Assembly: GCA_035646535.1 (NCBI GenBank) | Contig: DASRPD010000096.1 | Coordinates: forward strand, 1-15,872 | From: DASRPD01 sp035646535 | GTDB lineage: Bacteria > Actinomycetota > Acidimicrobiia > IMCC26256 > JANYLB01 | DNA length: 15,872 bases | Direction of reading: 5' to 3' | In this document: positions 7,228 through 14,992 of the stretch, piece after piece | Position numbering within the stretch: the first letter of the stretch is position 1 | Layout of the letters: every line of letters begins with the position of its first letter | Made by a program: the position numbers and the translations under genes | Notes under the pieces: generated by a model | Told to the model about the DNA's origin: nothing | The model's database searches: none | What the model saw: the letters and a program-made list of their open reading frames with translations, nothing else

Positions 7228-7276
7228 CCAGGGTGCCGGTAAACGAGCGAAATGCCGAGTGAGAAGGTGAGCCGGC

Positions 7277-8728
7277 GTGCCTGACGGGGTCGTGCAGTGG
7301 TTCGATGCGAAGACGGGCGAAGGCCGCATCGCTCGGGGCGGTCGGCGTTACGCGGCGCGGGCGAGTTCGATCGAGCCGCAGGCACGCGTCGCGGGTGCCC
7401 GTGTGCACTTCGACATCGCTCACGACTCCAGCGGGTCACAGGCCCTGCGGGTGACCCTGCGGCGAGGTACACGGACCGCACGCGGGCAACGCCGATTCGG
7501 TGACCTGGTCGGGGCGCGCGCCACCGACACCAAAGGACTCTCGCCGTTCAGTCGGGCCCGGCCGGAGCGCGATCAGGCACTCGAACACCACCCGATGCGG
7601 GTCGTCGAGCGGTGGGCCGCGGCGCTGACCAACATGGAGCTCGATACCGTCATGCGGGCCTACGCACCCACGGCGACCCTGCACGGAGAGTCGGGGCCCG
7701 CGGTTGGTCAACGAGCAATCCGACGGTACTGGGAACGCTCGCCGCTACTGGGCGTGCCCCAGCCGGCTGTGGTCGGTGGGGACCGCGACCTCATCGTGGC
7801 GCGGTGGTCGGACTCGGTAGTGGATGACCGGTTCTCACAGACGCGCCTGCGGATCTCCCACGGGGAGATCGCCGAACAGTGGATCGGCACCGTCTGGGAG
7901 GTCGGACGCACGGAGGCTTCGCCGATCGAGCTCTCGACCTCCGGCTCGGTCCCGGCCGCCGACCGCGAGTACGCGATCGCCAAGGTTGCCAAGCTCGAAC
8001 ACTTCGTCGGCCGACCCATCCTCGGGGCCCGGATCCGGCTGACCATGGCCGGCGCCCCCGCTCGCGAACGGCCGGCCGAAGCACGCGCGACCCTCGATGT
8101 CAACGGCGAAGCGGTACGCGCGCACGTCGCCGCGCCGACGATGATCGAGGCCGTCGACCTGCTCGAGTCCCGCCTCCACCGCCAAATCGACCACGTCTCG
8201 AGCCGCGAGGACGCCCGCCGACGCAAGGCCCGACCCCGGCCGCCGGGCGAGTGGCGCCACGGCGACTCGCCGTCGAGCCGACCCACGTACTTCCCCAGGC
8301 GCGGCGACGAGCGGGAGATCGTCCGCCACAAGTCGTTCTCGACCATCGATGAGACGGTCGACGAGGCCATCTTCGACCTCGAAGCCATGGACTACGACTT
8401 CTTCCTGTTCCGCGATCTGGCCACCGGCGCCGACGCGATCGTCTACCGACGCGACGACGAGTCGCACGGCCTTCGGCTCGCGCACGGCGCCGACGAGGCC
8501 ACGAGACCACCCACCGCGACAACAATCGAGATCGACCCGCGCCCGGCGCCGCACCTCGATGTTGCGGGTGCCCGCGAGCAACTCGACCTCGGCGACCTCG
8601 CGTGGATCTTCTTCAACAACGCGACCAGCCGTCGCGCTCACGTGCTGTATCGCCGCTACGACGGCCATTACGGACTCATCACGCCCGTCGACGAGCCACC
8701 GAAGACTCCCTCACCGGAAGGAGAGTGA
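7277..8728 (+). CDS. Multidomain ribosome hibernation factor: CSD-like + SnoaL-like + HPF + two HPF C-terminal domains
   Basis: Five modules can be read in the 483-residue product. Residues 1-62 align with a cold-shock OB fold (GVVQWFDAKTGEG) but the RNP aromatic residues are lost. Residues about 104-206 form a SnoaL/NTF2-like domain (RVVERWAAALTNMELD, GQRAIRRYW, ISHGEIAEQWIG). Residues about 226-311 match the HPF/RaiA S30AE domain, which binds the 30S decoding centre (YAIAKVAKLEHFVGRPI, ATLDVNGEAVRAHV, DLLESRLHRQI) and has a basic tail. Residues about 347-402 match the long-HPF C-terminal domain (VRHKSF, DETVDEAIFDLEAMDYDFFLFRD, IVYRRDDESHGL), and about 416-470 are a diverged second copy (WIFFNNATSRRAHVLYRRYDGHYGL). 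It should occupy resting ribosomes in the cytoplasm. GTG at 7277 is preceded by GAGAAGGTGA at good spacing. It appears to be the first gene of a two-gene unit. Confidence 0.85.
   Translation: MPDGVVQWFDAKTGEGRIARGGRRYAARASSIEPQARVAGARVHFDIAHDSSGSQALRVTLRRGTRTARGQRRFGDLVGARATDTKGLSPFSRARPERDQALEHHPMRVVERWAAALTNMELDTVMRAYAPTATLHGESGPAVGQRAIRRYWERSPLLGVPQPAVVGGDRDLIVARWSDSVVDDRFSQTRLRISHGEIAEQWIGTVWEVGRTEASPIELSTSGSVPAADREYAIAKVAKLEHFVGRPILGARIRLTMAGAPARERPAEARATLDVNGEAVRAHVAAPTMIEAVDLLESRLHRQIDHVSSREDARRRKARPRPPGEWRHGDSPSSRPTYFPRRGDEREIVRHKSFSTIDETVDEAIFDLEAMDYDFFLFRDLATGADAIVYRRDDESHGLRLAHGADEATRPPTATTIEIDPRPAPHLDVAGAREQLDLGDLAWIFFNNATSRRAHVLYRRYDGHYGLITPVDEPPKTPSPEGE
8716..8725 (+). promoter_or_regulatory. 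Ribosome-binding site for the small basic protein
   Basis: GGAAGGAGAG lies inside the last codons of the hibernation-factor gene, about 7 bases before GTG 8731. It marks that GTG as a real start and makes the downstream gene translationally linked to the one before. Confidence 0.7.
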
Positions 8729-8730
8729 CC

Positions 8731-8943
8731 GTGACCAAGAAGTCACGCAAGCGCCGCCAGCCACCGGACGGCTCGAGCTCGGAAGCGGATCCAGCCCACG
8801 CCCCGGGCAAGCGGAAGAAGGGACCGCCGGTCGAGCCAGAGGGTGAACCGACCGAGGCAGACCTCGAACCGCGTCGCCACGAGCCGTGGGTACCGACGAG
8901 CGGGTTGGTCGGACGCAAGCGTCGATCGCCACGGCGCGGCTGA
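8731..8943 (+). CDS. Small, basic, probably disordered protein
   Basis: The 70-residue product starts (GTG) two bases after the hibernation-factor stop and has a strong ribosome-binding site. It is Lys/Arg-rich at both ends (TKKSRKRRQPP at the start, GLVGRKRRSPRRG at the end), with a Pro/Glu/Asp-rich centre and no hydrophobic core, signal peptide or membrane segment. It should be largely disordered and could bind RNA or ribosomes through its ends. I recognise no family. Tight coupling to the hibernation factor suggests a shared role, but only position supports this. The same frame is open further upstream inside the previous gene; the Shine-Dalgarno sequence argues for the short form. Confidence 0.7.
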   Translation: MTKKSRKRRQPPDGSSSEADPAHAPGKRKKGPPVEPEGEPTEADLEPRRHEPWVPTSGLVGRKRRSPRRG

Positions 8944-8975
8944 GCGCGACGACCGAGGCCGCGACGGCCGGCTCA
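8941..8975. terminator. Possible bidirectional terminator between converging genes
   Basis: The stop codons of the two converging genes form the outer ends of an inverted repeat (TGAGC 8941-8945 and GCTCA 8971-8975). Inside it lies a GGCC-GCGAC-GGCC hairpin (8957-8969). There is no T-run on either strand and the stem is interrupted, so this is a weak call based mainly on position. Confidence 0.25.
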
Positions 8976-10328
8976 GATACCGGACGGGAAGGTCTCCGGC
9001 GGCTCGCCGCGGTCCCACATCGCCGTCCGCTCGAGCGGTTCGAGCGCCCGCGTCCGATCCAGGTGGATCACGGCATCGAACTGCTCTGCCAATCGGGCGT
9101 CGAAGTAGTGGCTCTGGCGCTCGGTCTCCGGCCGGTAGATGACGCCAATCGCTCGTTCCAGCCGCGGCTCGGCCAGCACGCGCCGTGCGACCGGATCGTC
9201 CGTCGCCAACCAGAAGCGATCACCGATCTCGTGGAGCAAGGCTTCGTGGCTCCCGGGTAGCGCCCGGCGCACGTGTTTGCGTTCGGGTGGGTCACCCCAG
9301 TTCGACGCCGCGGTGACGCGCCCGTCGTAGGTCGTGAGGCCGACGAGTAGACACTCGGAGCCGTAGCGCTGGCGCGCGAGCTGTCCGACGTTCAACTCGC
9401 CCCGCTCGCTCATCGCCGTCGCTCGGGCGTCACCCACGTGCGAGTTGTGCTCCCAGACGACGATCTTCGTTCGTCGGGGCTGACGGTCGAGGTGCTCGAT
9501 CAGCGCGTCCAGGGTTCCGGCCATATGCCGGTCGCGCAGGTTCCACGAGGAGATCTCGGCCCGGTACATCTGCTGGTAGTACTCCTCTGCGTCGCGCACG
9601 ACTCGCGCGTTCTGCTCGGCAAAGAACCACTCGTCCTCGGCGACCCATCCGTCGCGCCGCAGGTACGCATCGGCCCGCCGCCGCAGCTCGACGAGCTCCG
9701 TCACGACCTCGTTCTCGCACGGGATCGCCCCTTCGTACGCGAGCGCGAACCCGTACGCCTGACCTTCGCCGCCGACGTGGTCGAAGCACCCGTACCGCTC
9801 CCGGGCCCGCTGTGCCTCGGCCGGATCGACACCGTCGAGATACGCGACCACCGCCTCGATCGACGCGCGGAGGCTGTACAGATCCAGACCGTAGAACCGC
9901 GCCTTGGTCGCCGGATGGGCATGGGCGTCGTTGCGCGCCCGCATCCACTGGACGAACTCGAGCACGTCACGGTTACGCCACATCCAGGCGGGGAACCGAC
10001 GAAAGTCGGCCAGGGCGACGTCGGCGTTCGCATCCCGTGATTGGCCCATCACGTAGCGGTTGACGCGGTATGCGTCCGGCCAGTCGGCCTCGACCGCCAC
10101 GGCGGTGAAGCCACGCTCGTCGATGAGCCGACGGGTGATGCGCGCCCGCTCCCGATAGAACTCGTGGGTTCCGTGCGAGGCCTCGCCGATGAGGACATAT
10201 CGCCTCTCACCCACCAGATCGATCAGCGAGTCGTAGTCGTCAGCGGCGCCGGTGATGGGTCGTACCGCGATCGCGCTGGAATCGAGGGCGTGCCCGTCGG
10301 TCGAGGACGTCGTCACACATTTCATCAT
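8973..10328 (-). CDS. Erythromycin esterase family hydrolase
   Basis: The 451-residue product matches the erythromycin esterase family over its whole length. The conserved active-site segments are GEASHGTHEFY (His52, His55), VAVEADWPDAYRVN (Glu80) and VWEHNSHVGD (His294, His297), corresponding to the His/Glu/His residues needed for macrolide lactone hydrolysis in EreB and EreC. Most chromosomal family members are not proven macrolide esterases, so resistance should not be assumed. No signal peptide is seen, so it is probably cytoplasmic. In Mycobacterium tuberculosis a domain of this family occurs in Rv2030c of the DosR dormancy regulon, which makes its position beside a hibernation-factor unit notable. 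Two adjacent ATGs open the gene; GGATGAGA lies a few bases upstream. It converges with the hibernation unit and diverges from the ABC transporter genes. Confidence 0.9.
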   Translation of the reverse strand: MMKCVTTSSTDGHALDSSAIAVRPITGAADDYDSLIDLVGERRYVLIGEASHGTHEFYRERARITRRLIDERGFTAVAVEADWPDAYRVNRYVMGQSRDANADVALADFRRFPAWMWRNRDVLEFVQWMRARNDAHAHPATKARFYGLDLYSLRASIEAVVAYLDGVDPAEAQRARERYGCFDHVGGEGQAYGFALAYEGAIPCENEVVTELVELRRRADAYLRRDGWVAEDEWFFAEQNARVVRDAEEYYQQMYRAEISSWNLRDRHMAGTLDALIEHLDRQPRRTKIVVWEHNSHVGDARATAMSERGELNVGQLARQRYGSECLLVGLTTYDGRVTAASNWGDPPERKHVRRALPGSHEALLHEIGDRFWLATDDPVARRVLAEPRLERAIGVIYRPETERQSHYFDARLAEQFDAVIHLDRTRALEPLERTAMWDRGEPPETFPSGI

Positions 10329-10386
10329 GGCGATCTCATCCGCCCGCGCCTAGAGGCGGACGTCATATCAGGCCGGCCGGGCTGGT

Positions 10387-10408
10387 GGGCGAGCTCAGAT
10401 CCTCGCCC
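10387..10408. repeat. Hairpin in the divergent promoter region
   Basis: GGGCGAG (10387-10393) and CTCGCCC (10402-10408) form a perfect 7-bp stem around an 8-base loop. It lies between the divergent esterase and ABC transporter genes, so it may be an operator-type dyad or a leader hairpin. No regulator can be named. Confidence 0.4.
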
Positions 10409-10490
10409 GTGATTCGTCGGGCGCTGGGGGAACCAGTGAAGAGGCCTTCTGGCCTTGCCGCAATGGTCCCGCGGCGGTCAGCCTGCTGAT

Positions 10491-11267
10491 ATGAATGATG
10501 AGGTCTCGGCCCGAGACGACGTCAAGACCGCCGTCGATGCACGAGTCGGTTTCGACGGAAACCGGATCGACCTCGACCATGTCACGAAGCGCTACCACGT
10601 GGGCGACGTCATCGTGGACGCGCTCGCCGATCTGTGCCTCCACGTCGACGACTCGGCATTTGTCGTCATTCTTGGCCCTTCCGGGTGTGGCAAGACGACG
10701 CTGCTCAACATCGTCGGGGCGCTCGACACGCCGACCTCGGGATCCGTACAGGTGGCCGGCGTCGATCTGACCGACGCGTCGCCGGCCCAGCGGGCCGCGC
10801 TGCGGCGGTCCTCGGTCAGCTTCATCTTCCAGAGCTTCAACCTCTTCCCCGGACTCAGTGCCTTCGAGAACGTCCAGTTCGGCGCAGACGCAGCCCGCCG
10901 GACAAACGCCGGTGAGCACGCCGCGGAGGCGCTGCGTCGGGTGGGACTCGGCGAGCGGCTCCGACATTTCCCGCACCAGCTCTCGGCGGGCGAGCAACAA
11001 CGTGTCGCCATCGCGCGTGCCCTCGCTACTGGAAACCCCATCTTGCTGGCCGACGAGCCCACCGGCGAGCTGGACTTCCGCACCGGTGTGCAGATCCTGG
11101 AGGTGCTCCAGGAACAGGCCGCAGCGGGCATGACGGTGCTCGTCGTCACCCACAACCGGGAGATCTCGCGTATCGCGGATCGAGTCATCGAGCTCTCCAG
11201 CGGCCGGATCGTCTCCGATGGGGAACCGGCCGGTGGTCGCGCCGACATCTCCGAGCTCGAGTGGTGA
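10491..11267 (+). CDS. ABC transporter ATP-binding protein, MacB/LolD type
   Basis: The 258-residue product has every nucleotide-binding motif. Numbering from ATG 10491: Walker A GPSGCGKTT (62-70), Q-loop Gln114 in FIFQSFNLFP, signature LSAGEQQ (164-170; LSGGQQQ is usual), Walker B ILLADEP with catalytic Glu189, D-loop TGELD and switch His221 (THNREI). The FIFQSFNLFP and LLADEPTGELD segments are typical of the MacB/LolD/FtsE branch, which drives FtsX-type mechanotransmitting permeases instead of channel-forming ones. About 27 extra residues precede the domain. It overlaps the permease by 4 bases (GTGA), so the two are co-translated. The frame opens earlier at a TTG (10455), but the homology gives no reason to include it; no clear ribosome-binding site is seen at 10491. 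Confidence 0.93.
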   Translation: MNDEVSARDDVKTAVDARVGFDGNRIDLDHVTKRYHVGDVIVDALADLCLHVDDSAFVVILGPSGCGKTTLLNIVGALDTPTSGSVQVAGVDLTDASPAQRAALRRSSVSFIFQSFNLFPGLSAFENVQFGADAARRTNAGEHAAEALRRVGLGERLRHFPHQLSAGEQQRVAIARALATGNPILLADEPTGELDFRTGVQILEVLQEQAAAGMTVLVVTHNREISRIADRVIELSSGRIVSDGEPAGGRADISELEW

Positions 11268-13738
11268 CCGCGACATCGCCCCCGCCTTCCATCATCCCGA
11301 GGACGCGCGGACTGTGGCTGCGGTGGTCGTGGCGTGATCTACGCCGACATTGGGTCCCGGTCGCGGCGATCGCCTTCGTGATGGCGATAGGGACAGGCGT
11401 GTTCGCTGGTCTGGGCAGCACCGCGACCTGGCGCCGCCAGTCGAACGACGCCAGCTTCGCAGCGGTCGGCATGCACGATCTGCGCATCTCGCTGAGCCCC
11501 GGGACGTTCACCAACGAAGGCGCCCTCACAGAAGTCGCTGCCGGGATCGACGATGCGCACGCGGTAGACGGCATCGCCGAGCGCCTCGTCGTCGACAGCC
11601 AGGTGGACGCCACCACCGGCGACGAGTCGATCCTCGTCAGCGCCCGCATCGTCGGGATGTCGTTCGACGCCCCCGACCCGGTCGACGCGGTCTGGGTGCG
11701 CGACGGCGCTGCTCCCGATCCCGAGACCACCGCGCCGATTGCGGTGCTCGAGGCGAAGTTCGCCGACGTCCACGACCTCCCGACGCACGGCACCATCACT
11801 ATGGCCGGAGGGCTCGCGGTCGACTACGTCGGGCTCGGCGTCGCACCCGAAGACTTCTACGTGAGCGGACCCGAGGGGACGATCTTCGCCCAGGGTGAGC
11901 TCGCGACGCTCTACGTGCCGCTGCCGGTTGCCCAGGACCTGACCGGCCGTCCCGGTGCGGTCAACGACGCGGTGCTCAGACTCGTTGATGGCGCCGACCG
12001 GGGCGTCGTCGCGGACGAGCTCGCGCGGACACTCGACGGGTCGGGAATCAGCGCGACCGTCTCGACCCGTGACGACGCGGAGGCCTACCGGATCCTCTAC
12101 GAGGACATCGAGAACGACCAGCTCATCTGGAACGCGCTGGCCGCGCTCATCTTGGGGGCCGCGGCGCTCGCGGCATTCAACCTGGTGAGTCGCATCGTCG
12201 AAGCCCAGCGACGCGAGATCGGCATCGGAATGGCGCTCGGCGTACCGCGCCGCCGGCTGGCAATCCGACCCCTCCTCGTCGGCGCGCAGGTCGCGATCCT
12301 GGGCGCCGGGTTGGGTGTCGTCGTCGGCCTGATCGTCGGCGCGGCGATGGGCAACCTGCTGCGGTCGTTCCTCCCCTTGCCGGTCCACCGCACGCCGTTC
12401 CAGCTCGGCGTGTTCGCGCAGGCCGCGATTCTCGGACTGGCAATCCCTATCATCGCCAGCGCCTTGCCCGTGTGGCGGGCGGTGCGCGTCGAGCCCATCG
12501 AAGCCATCCGGACGGGCCATCTGGCGGCCAAGGCGAACCGCCTGACGGATTGGACCAACCGGATCCGGCTACCGGGTTCCAGCCTGAGCCAGATGCCCAT
12601 GCGCAACCTGCTCCGGACGCCGCGCCGGGCCCTGTTGACCGCGCTCGGCGTCGGCGCGGCCATCACCGCGCTCGTCGCGGTGATGGGCATGCTGGACAGC
12701 TTCACGCGCACGATCGACCAGGGCACCGCCGAGCTCACCCGCGGTGGCGGCGACCGGGTCATCGTCCAGCTCGACACCTTCTACGAGGTCGGGTCGCCGG
12801 AGGTCGCCGCGGTCGTCGACTCCGATGCAGTCGGCCAGGTCGATCCCGATCTGAGGCTTCCCGCGACAGCACTCGCCGCCGACGCGGCCGCTGACCTCGA
12901 TCTGCTCGTCGAGCTCGTCGACTTCGAGACATCGAGGTGGACGCCGACGGTCCGCGACGCCGCCGCGGCCGGGGCGGAGGGCGGCGTGGTCCTGTCCGCG
13001 AAGGCCGCCACCGACCTGGGTGTGGGTACCGGCGACAGCGTGCAGCTCCGCCACCCGGTCCGCGACGAGACGGGAGCGTTCACACTGCGCGAATCCGACT
13101 TCGTCGTGACCGGCATTCACGCCAACCCCATCCGCACGTTCGCCTACGCCGATGTGAGCGAAGCCGATCAGTTCGGGCTCGCGGGCACCACCAACGTGCT
13201 CCAGACCTACGCGGCACCCGACGCGACCCGAGCGGATCTCCAACGTGCGGTGTTCGATCTCCCCGGTGTGACGTCGAGCCAAGCCGTCGCGCGCGTGAAG
13301 GAAGTCTTCGACGACGCGCTCGAGCAGTTCATCGGCTTCCTCTACATCACCGCCGGGGCAGTCCTCGTCCTCGCGCTCCTCATCGCGTTCAACACGACCC
13401 GCATCACCGTCGACGAACGTCGTCGTGAGCACGCCACGATGCGCGCGTTCGGACTCCCCGTTCGGACGGTGATGGGAGTCGTCGTCAAGGAGGCCACGAT
13501 GATCGGCGTCGTCGCCACCGGGATCGGTGTCGCGGCCGGCTATCTCTTCCTGGGTTGGATGCTGCACTCGCTCGCGACCCGGACGCTGCCCGACCTCAGC
13601 ATCGGGGTCTACATATCGCCGTCCACACTGCTCCTGGCGCTCGCCGTCGGGATCATCGCGGTCGCGGTCGCACCGCTGTTCCTCGTTCGACGCGTCCGAC
13701 AGACGAGCATTCCCGACACTCTTCGGGTGATGGAATAA
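11264..13738 (+). CDS. FtsX/MacB-type ABC permease, eight membrane segments, two FtsX domains
   Basis: The roughly 825-residue product has the long actinobacterial FtsX-permease layout. A single helix (about 31-53) is followed by an extracytoplasmic domain of about 230 residues, then three helices of the first FtsX domain (about 288-308, 338-365, 380-404) ending in the cytoplasmic EPIEAIRTG segment. A fifth helix (about 457-480) leads to a second external domain of about 200 residues, then the last three helices (about 690-712, 747-768, 789-809) and a short tail ending DTLRVME. The two halves look like a duplication. Such permeases act with their ATPase on lipids, lipoproteins or peptides at the outer membrane face; the substrate is not evident. 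The start is GTG 11264, overlapping the ATPase stop, or GTG 11261, one codon earlier. Confidence 0.92.
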   Translation: MTATSPPPSIIPRTRGLWLRWSWRDLRRHWVPVAAIAFVMAIGTGVFAGLGSTATWRRQSNDASFAAVGMHDLRISLSPGTFTNEGALTEVAAGIDDAHAVDGIAERLVVDSQVDATTGDESILVSARIVGMSFDAPDPVDAVWVRDGAAPDPETTAPIAVLEAKFADVHDLPTHGTITMAGGLAVDYVGLGVAPEDFYVSGPEGTIFAQGELATLYVPLPVAQDLTGRPGAVNDAVLRLVDGADRGVVADELARTLDGSGISATVSTRDDAEAYRILYEDIENDQLIWNALAALILGAAALAAFNLVSRIVEAQRREIGIGMALGVPRRRLAIRPLLVGAQVAILGAGLGVVVGLIVGAAMGNLLRSFLPLPVHRTPFQLGVFAQAAILGLAIPIIASALPVWRAVRVEPIEAIRTGHLAAKANRLTDWTNRIRLPGSSLSQMPMRNLLRTPRRALLTALGVGAAITALVAVMGMLDSFTRTIDQGTAELTRGGGDRVIVQLDTFYEVGSPEVAAVVDSDAVGQVDPDLRLPATALAADAAADLDLLVELVDFETSRWTPTVRDAAAAGAEGGVVLSAKAATDLGVGTGDSVQLRHPVRDETGAFTLRESDFVVTGIHANPIRTFAYADVSEADQFGLAGTTNVLQTYAAPDATRADLQRAVFDLPGVTSSQAVARVKEVFDDALEQFIGFLYITAGAVLVLALLIAFNTTRITVDERRREHATMRAFGLPVRTVMGVVVKEATMIGVVATGIGVAAGYLFLGWMLHSLATRTLPDLSIGVYISPSTLLLALAVGIIAVAVAPLFLVRRVRQTSIPDTLRVME

Positions 13739-13828
13739 CATTCCCGGTTCTCGGCTCGTTTCGACGGCATGGCGCGTGTTTCCCTTCCGAGAACGAAGTG
13801 GAGTCGCTCAACGCGCCAAGATGGGCTT

Positions 13829-14949
13829 ATGACTGAGCCACTTCGCCTCGAGACGCTCGACCACGACCAGTTGGTGGTCCTGGCGCACGAGGCGCTGCTG
13901 GCCGGTCACCTCATCGACCGTGCGGCTATGCCCCAGGTCGTCAGCCTCCTGGGCGTCGATCCGATGGCTGACATCGCGATCGAGGAGTGGATGGGCGCGA
14001 GTCCGATCTACACCCGCAGGATGCAGCAGCTCCTCGGCTACGCCGGCAACGACGACGTCGCGGCGATCTTCAAGAGCATGCAGCTCGACATCGGCACGCC
14101 CCCACAGTTCATGGACTTCCGGTACCAGGTACATGACGACGCGCACGGCGAGTTCCGGCTCGCGCACTGCGGGGCGCTCATGGACGTCGAACCGATGGGT
14201 GAGGAGTTCGTCGTGGCGATGTGCCACGACATCGAGGACCCGACCTTCCCGGCCACGGGATGCGCCACGAACCCGCGCGCCAGAATGACCCCGATCCACC
14301 GCCCGCCGCGACAACCGACGGGCCGGCAACCACCTTGCCACTGGTCAGTGGATATCGAACCGCACCACCAACCGGCCACGGACCCGGCGTTTGCCGAACG
14401 CGTGCGCGGCAGGCTCGCGGCGCAGCTGCCGATCACACCGATCGGACCCGACCGCGGCTCCGGCCCGAACCGCACCGACTACGCCGGCGAGCTCGCCGAT
14501 GTGGCACCGCTCGCCGACTTCTCCGAGGCAACGCTCCGGGCTGTCATCAGCGAGGTCGCGCTGCAGGGCCACCTCCTCGTCATGTCGTTCTTCCTCGCGG
14601 TGGCCGACCGAACGGACTCCGAGACCGCGGCCGACATCACGCGCCGTCAGCTCATGGGCGTCGGCGGGATCACCGCCGAGCGGATCCGCGCGGCTTTCGA
14701 CCTCGGCGACGATCTCGACGCGATCGCCTCGGTCCTCAACCTCCACCCCGCGTTCCTGCCCCGCAGCTACGTGAACCTCAGGGTGCAGACGAACCCAGCC
14801 GGCGACCGGCTCGCCGTGCGGATCGGTGACTCCCCTGCGCTGCACGAGCATGTCTCCCAGCCGTGGGCCACGACCCGGGCGCCGAGCCGGAACCCGTCAT
14901 GCTCACCCGCATCAGCACGGGTGCCGCGTTCCAGTTCGAGTACGCGTAG
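13829..14949 (+). CDS. Protein of unknown function, apparently broken by a one-base deletion
   Basis: I do not recognise a characterised domain, though the sequence looks like a conserved actinobacterial family (EEWMGASPIYTRRMQQLLGY, PPQFMDFRYQV, HCGALMDVEPMGEEFV, CHDIEDPTFPAT). It is intact up to SPALHEHVSQPW near 14866. In the genomic frame the protein then turns into Ser/Arg/Pro-rich sequence and runs on into the enoyl-CoA hydratase. One extra G in the GGG at 14865-14867 restores a sensible tail, PWGHDPGAEPEPVMLTRIST and onward, ending at TAG 14947-14949 (about 373 residues). His, Cys and Asp residues in HCGALMDVEP and CHDIEDP could bind metal or a cofactor, but this is speculation. ATG 13829 is preferred; an in-frame ATG at 13769 adds 20 basic residues. 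The deletion may be real or a sequencing error. Confidence 0.72.
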
Positions 14950-14992
14950 ACCTGCAACCCCTGGCCGCGAGACTCTGAGGACGGTAGGACCC

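Noticed and set aside
8973..10328. Macrolide resistance gene
   Set aside because: The active-site residues of the esterase family are present, but most chromosomal members have no shown macrolide activity and there is no mobile or resistance context.
12569..13741. Reverse frame of 390 codons opposite the permease (likewise 11339-12520 and 10395-11276)
   Set aside because: These are antisense to the ABC transporter genes, which show clear motifs and membrane segments; the reverse products are charged and unlike any family.
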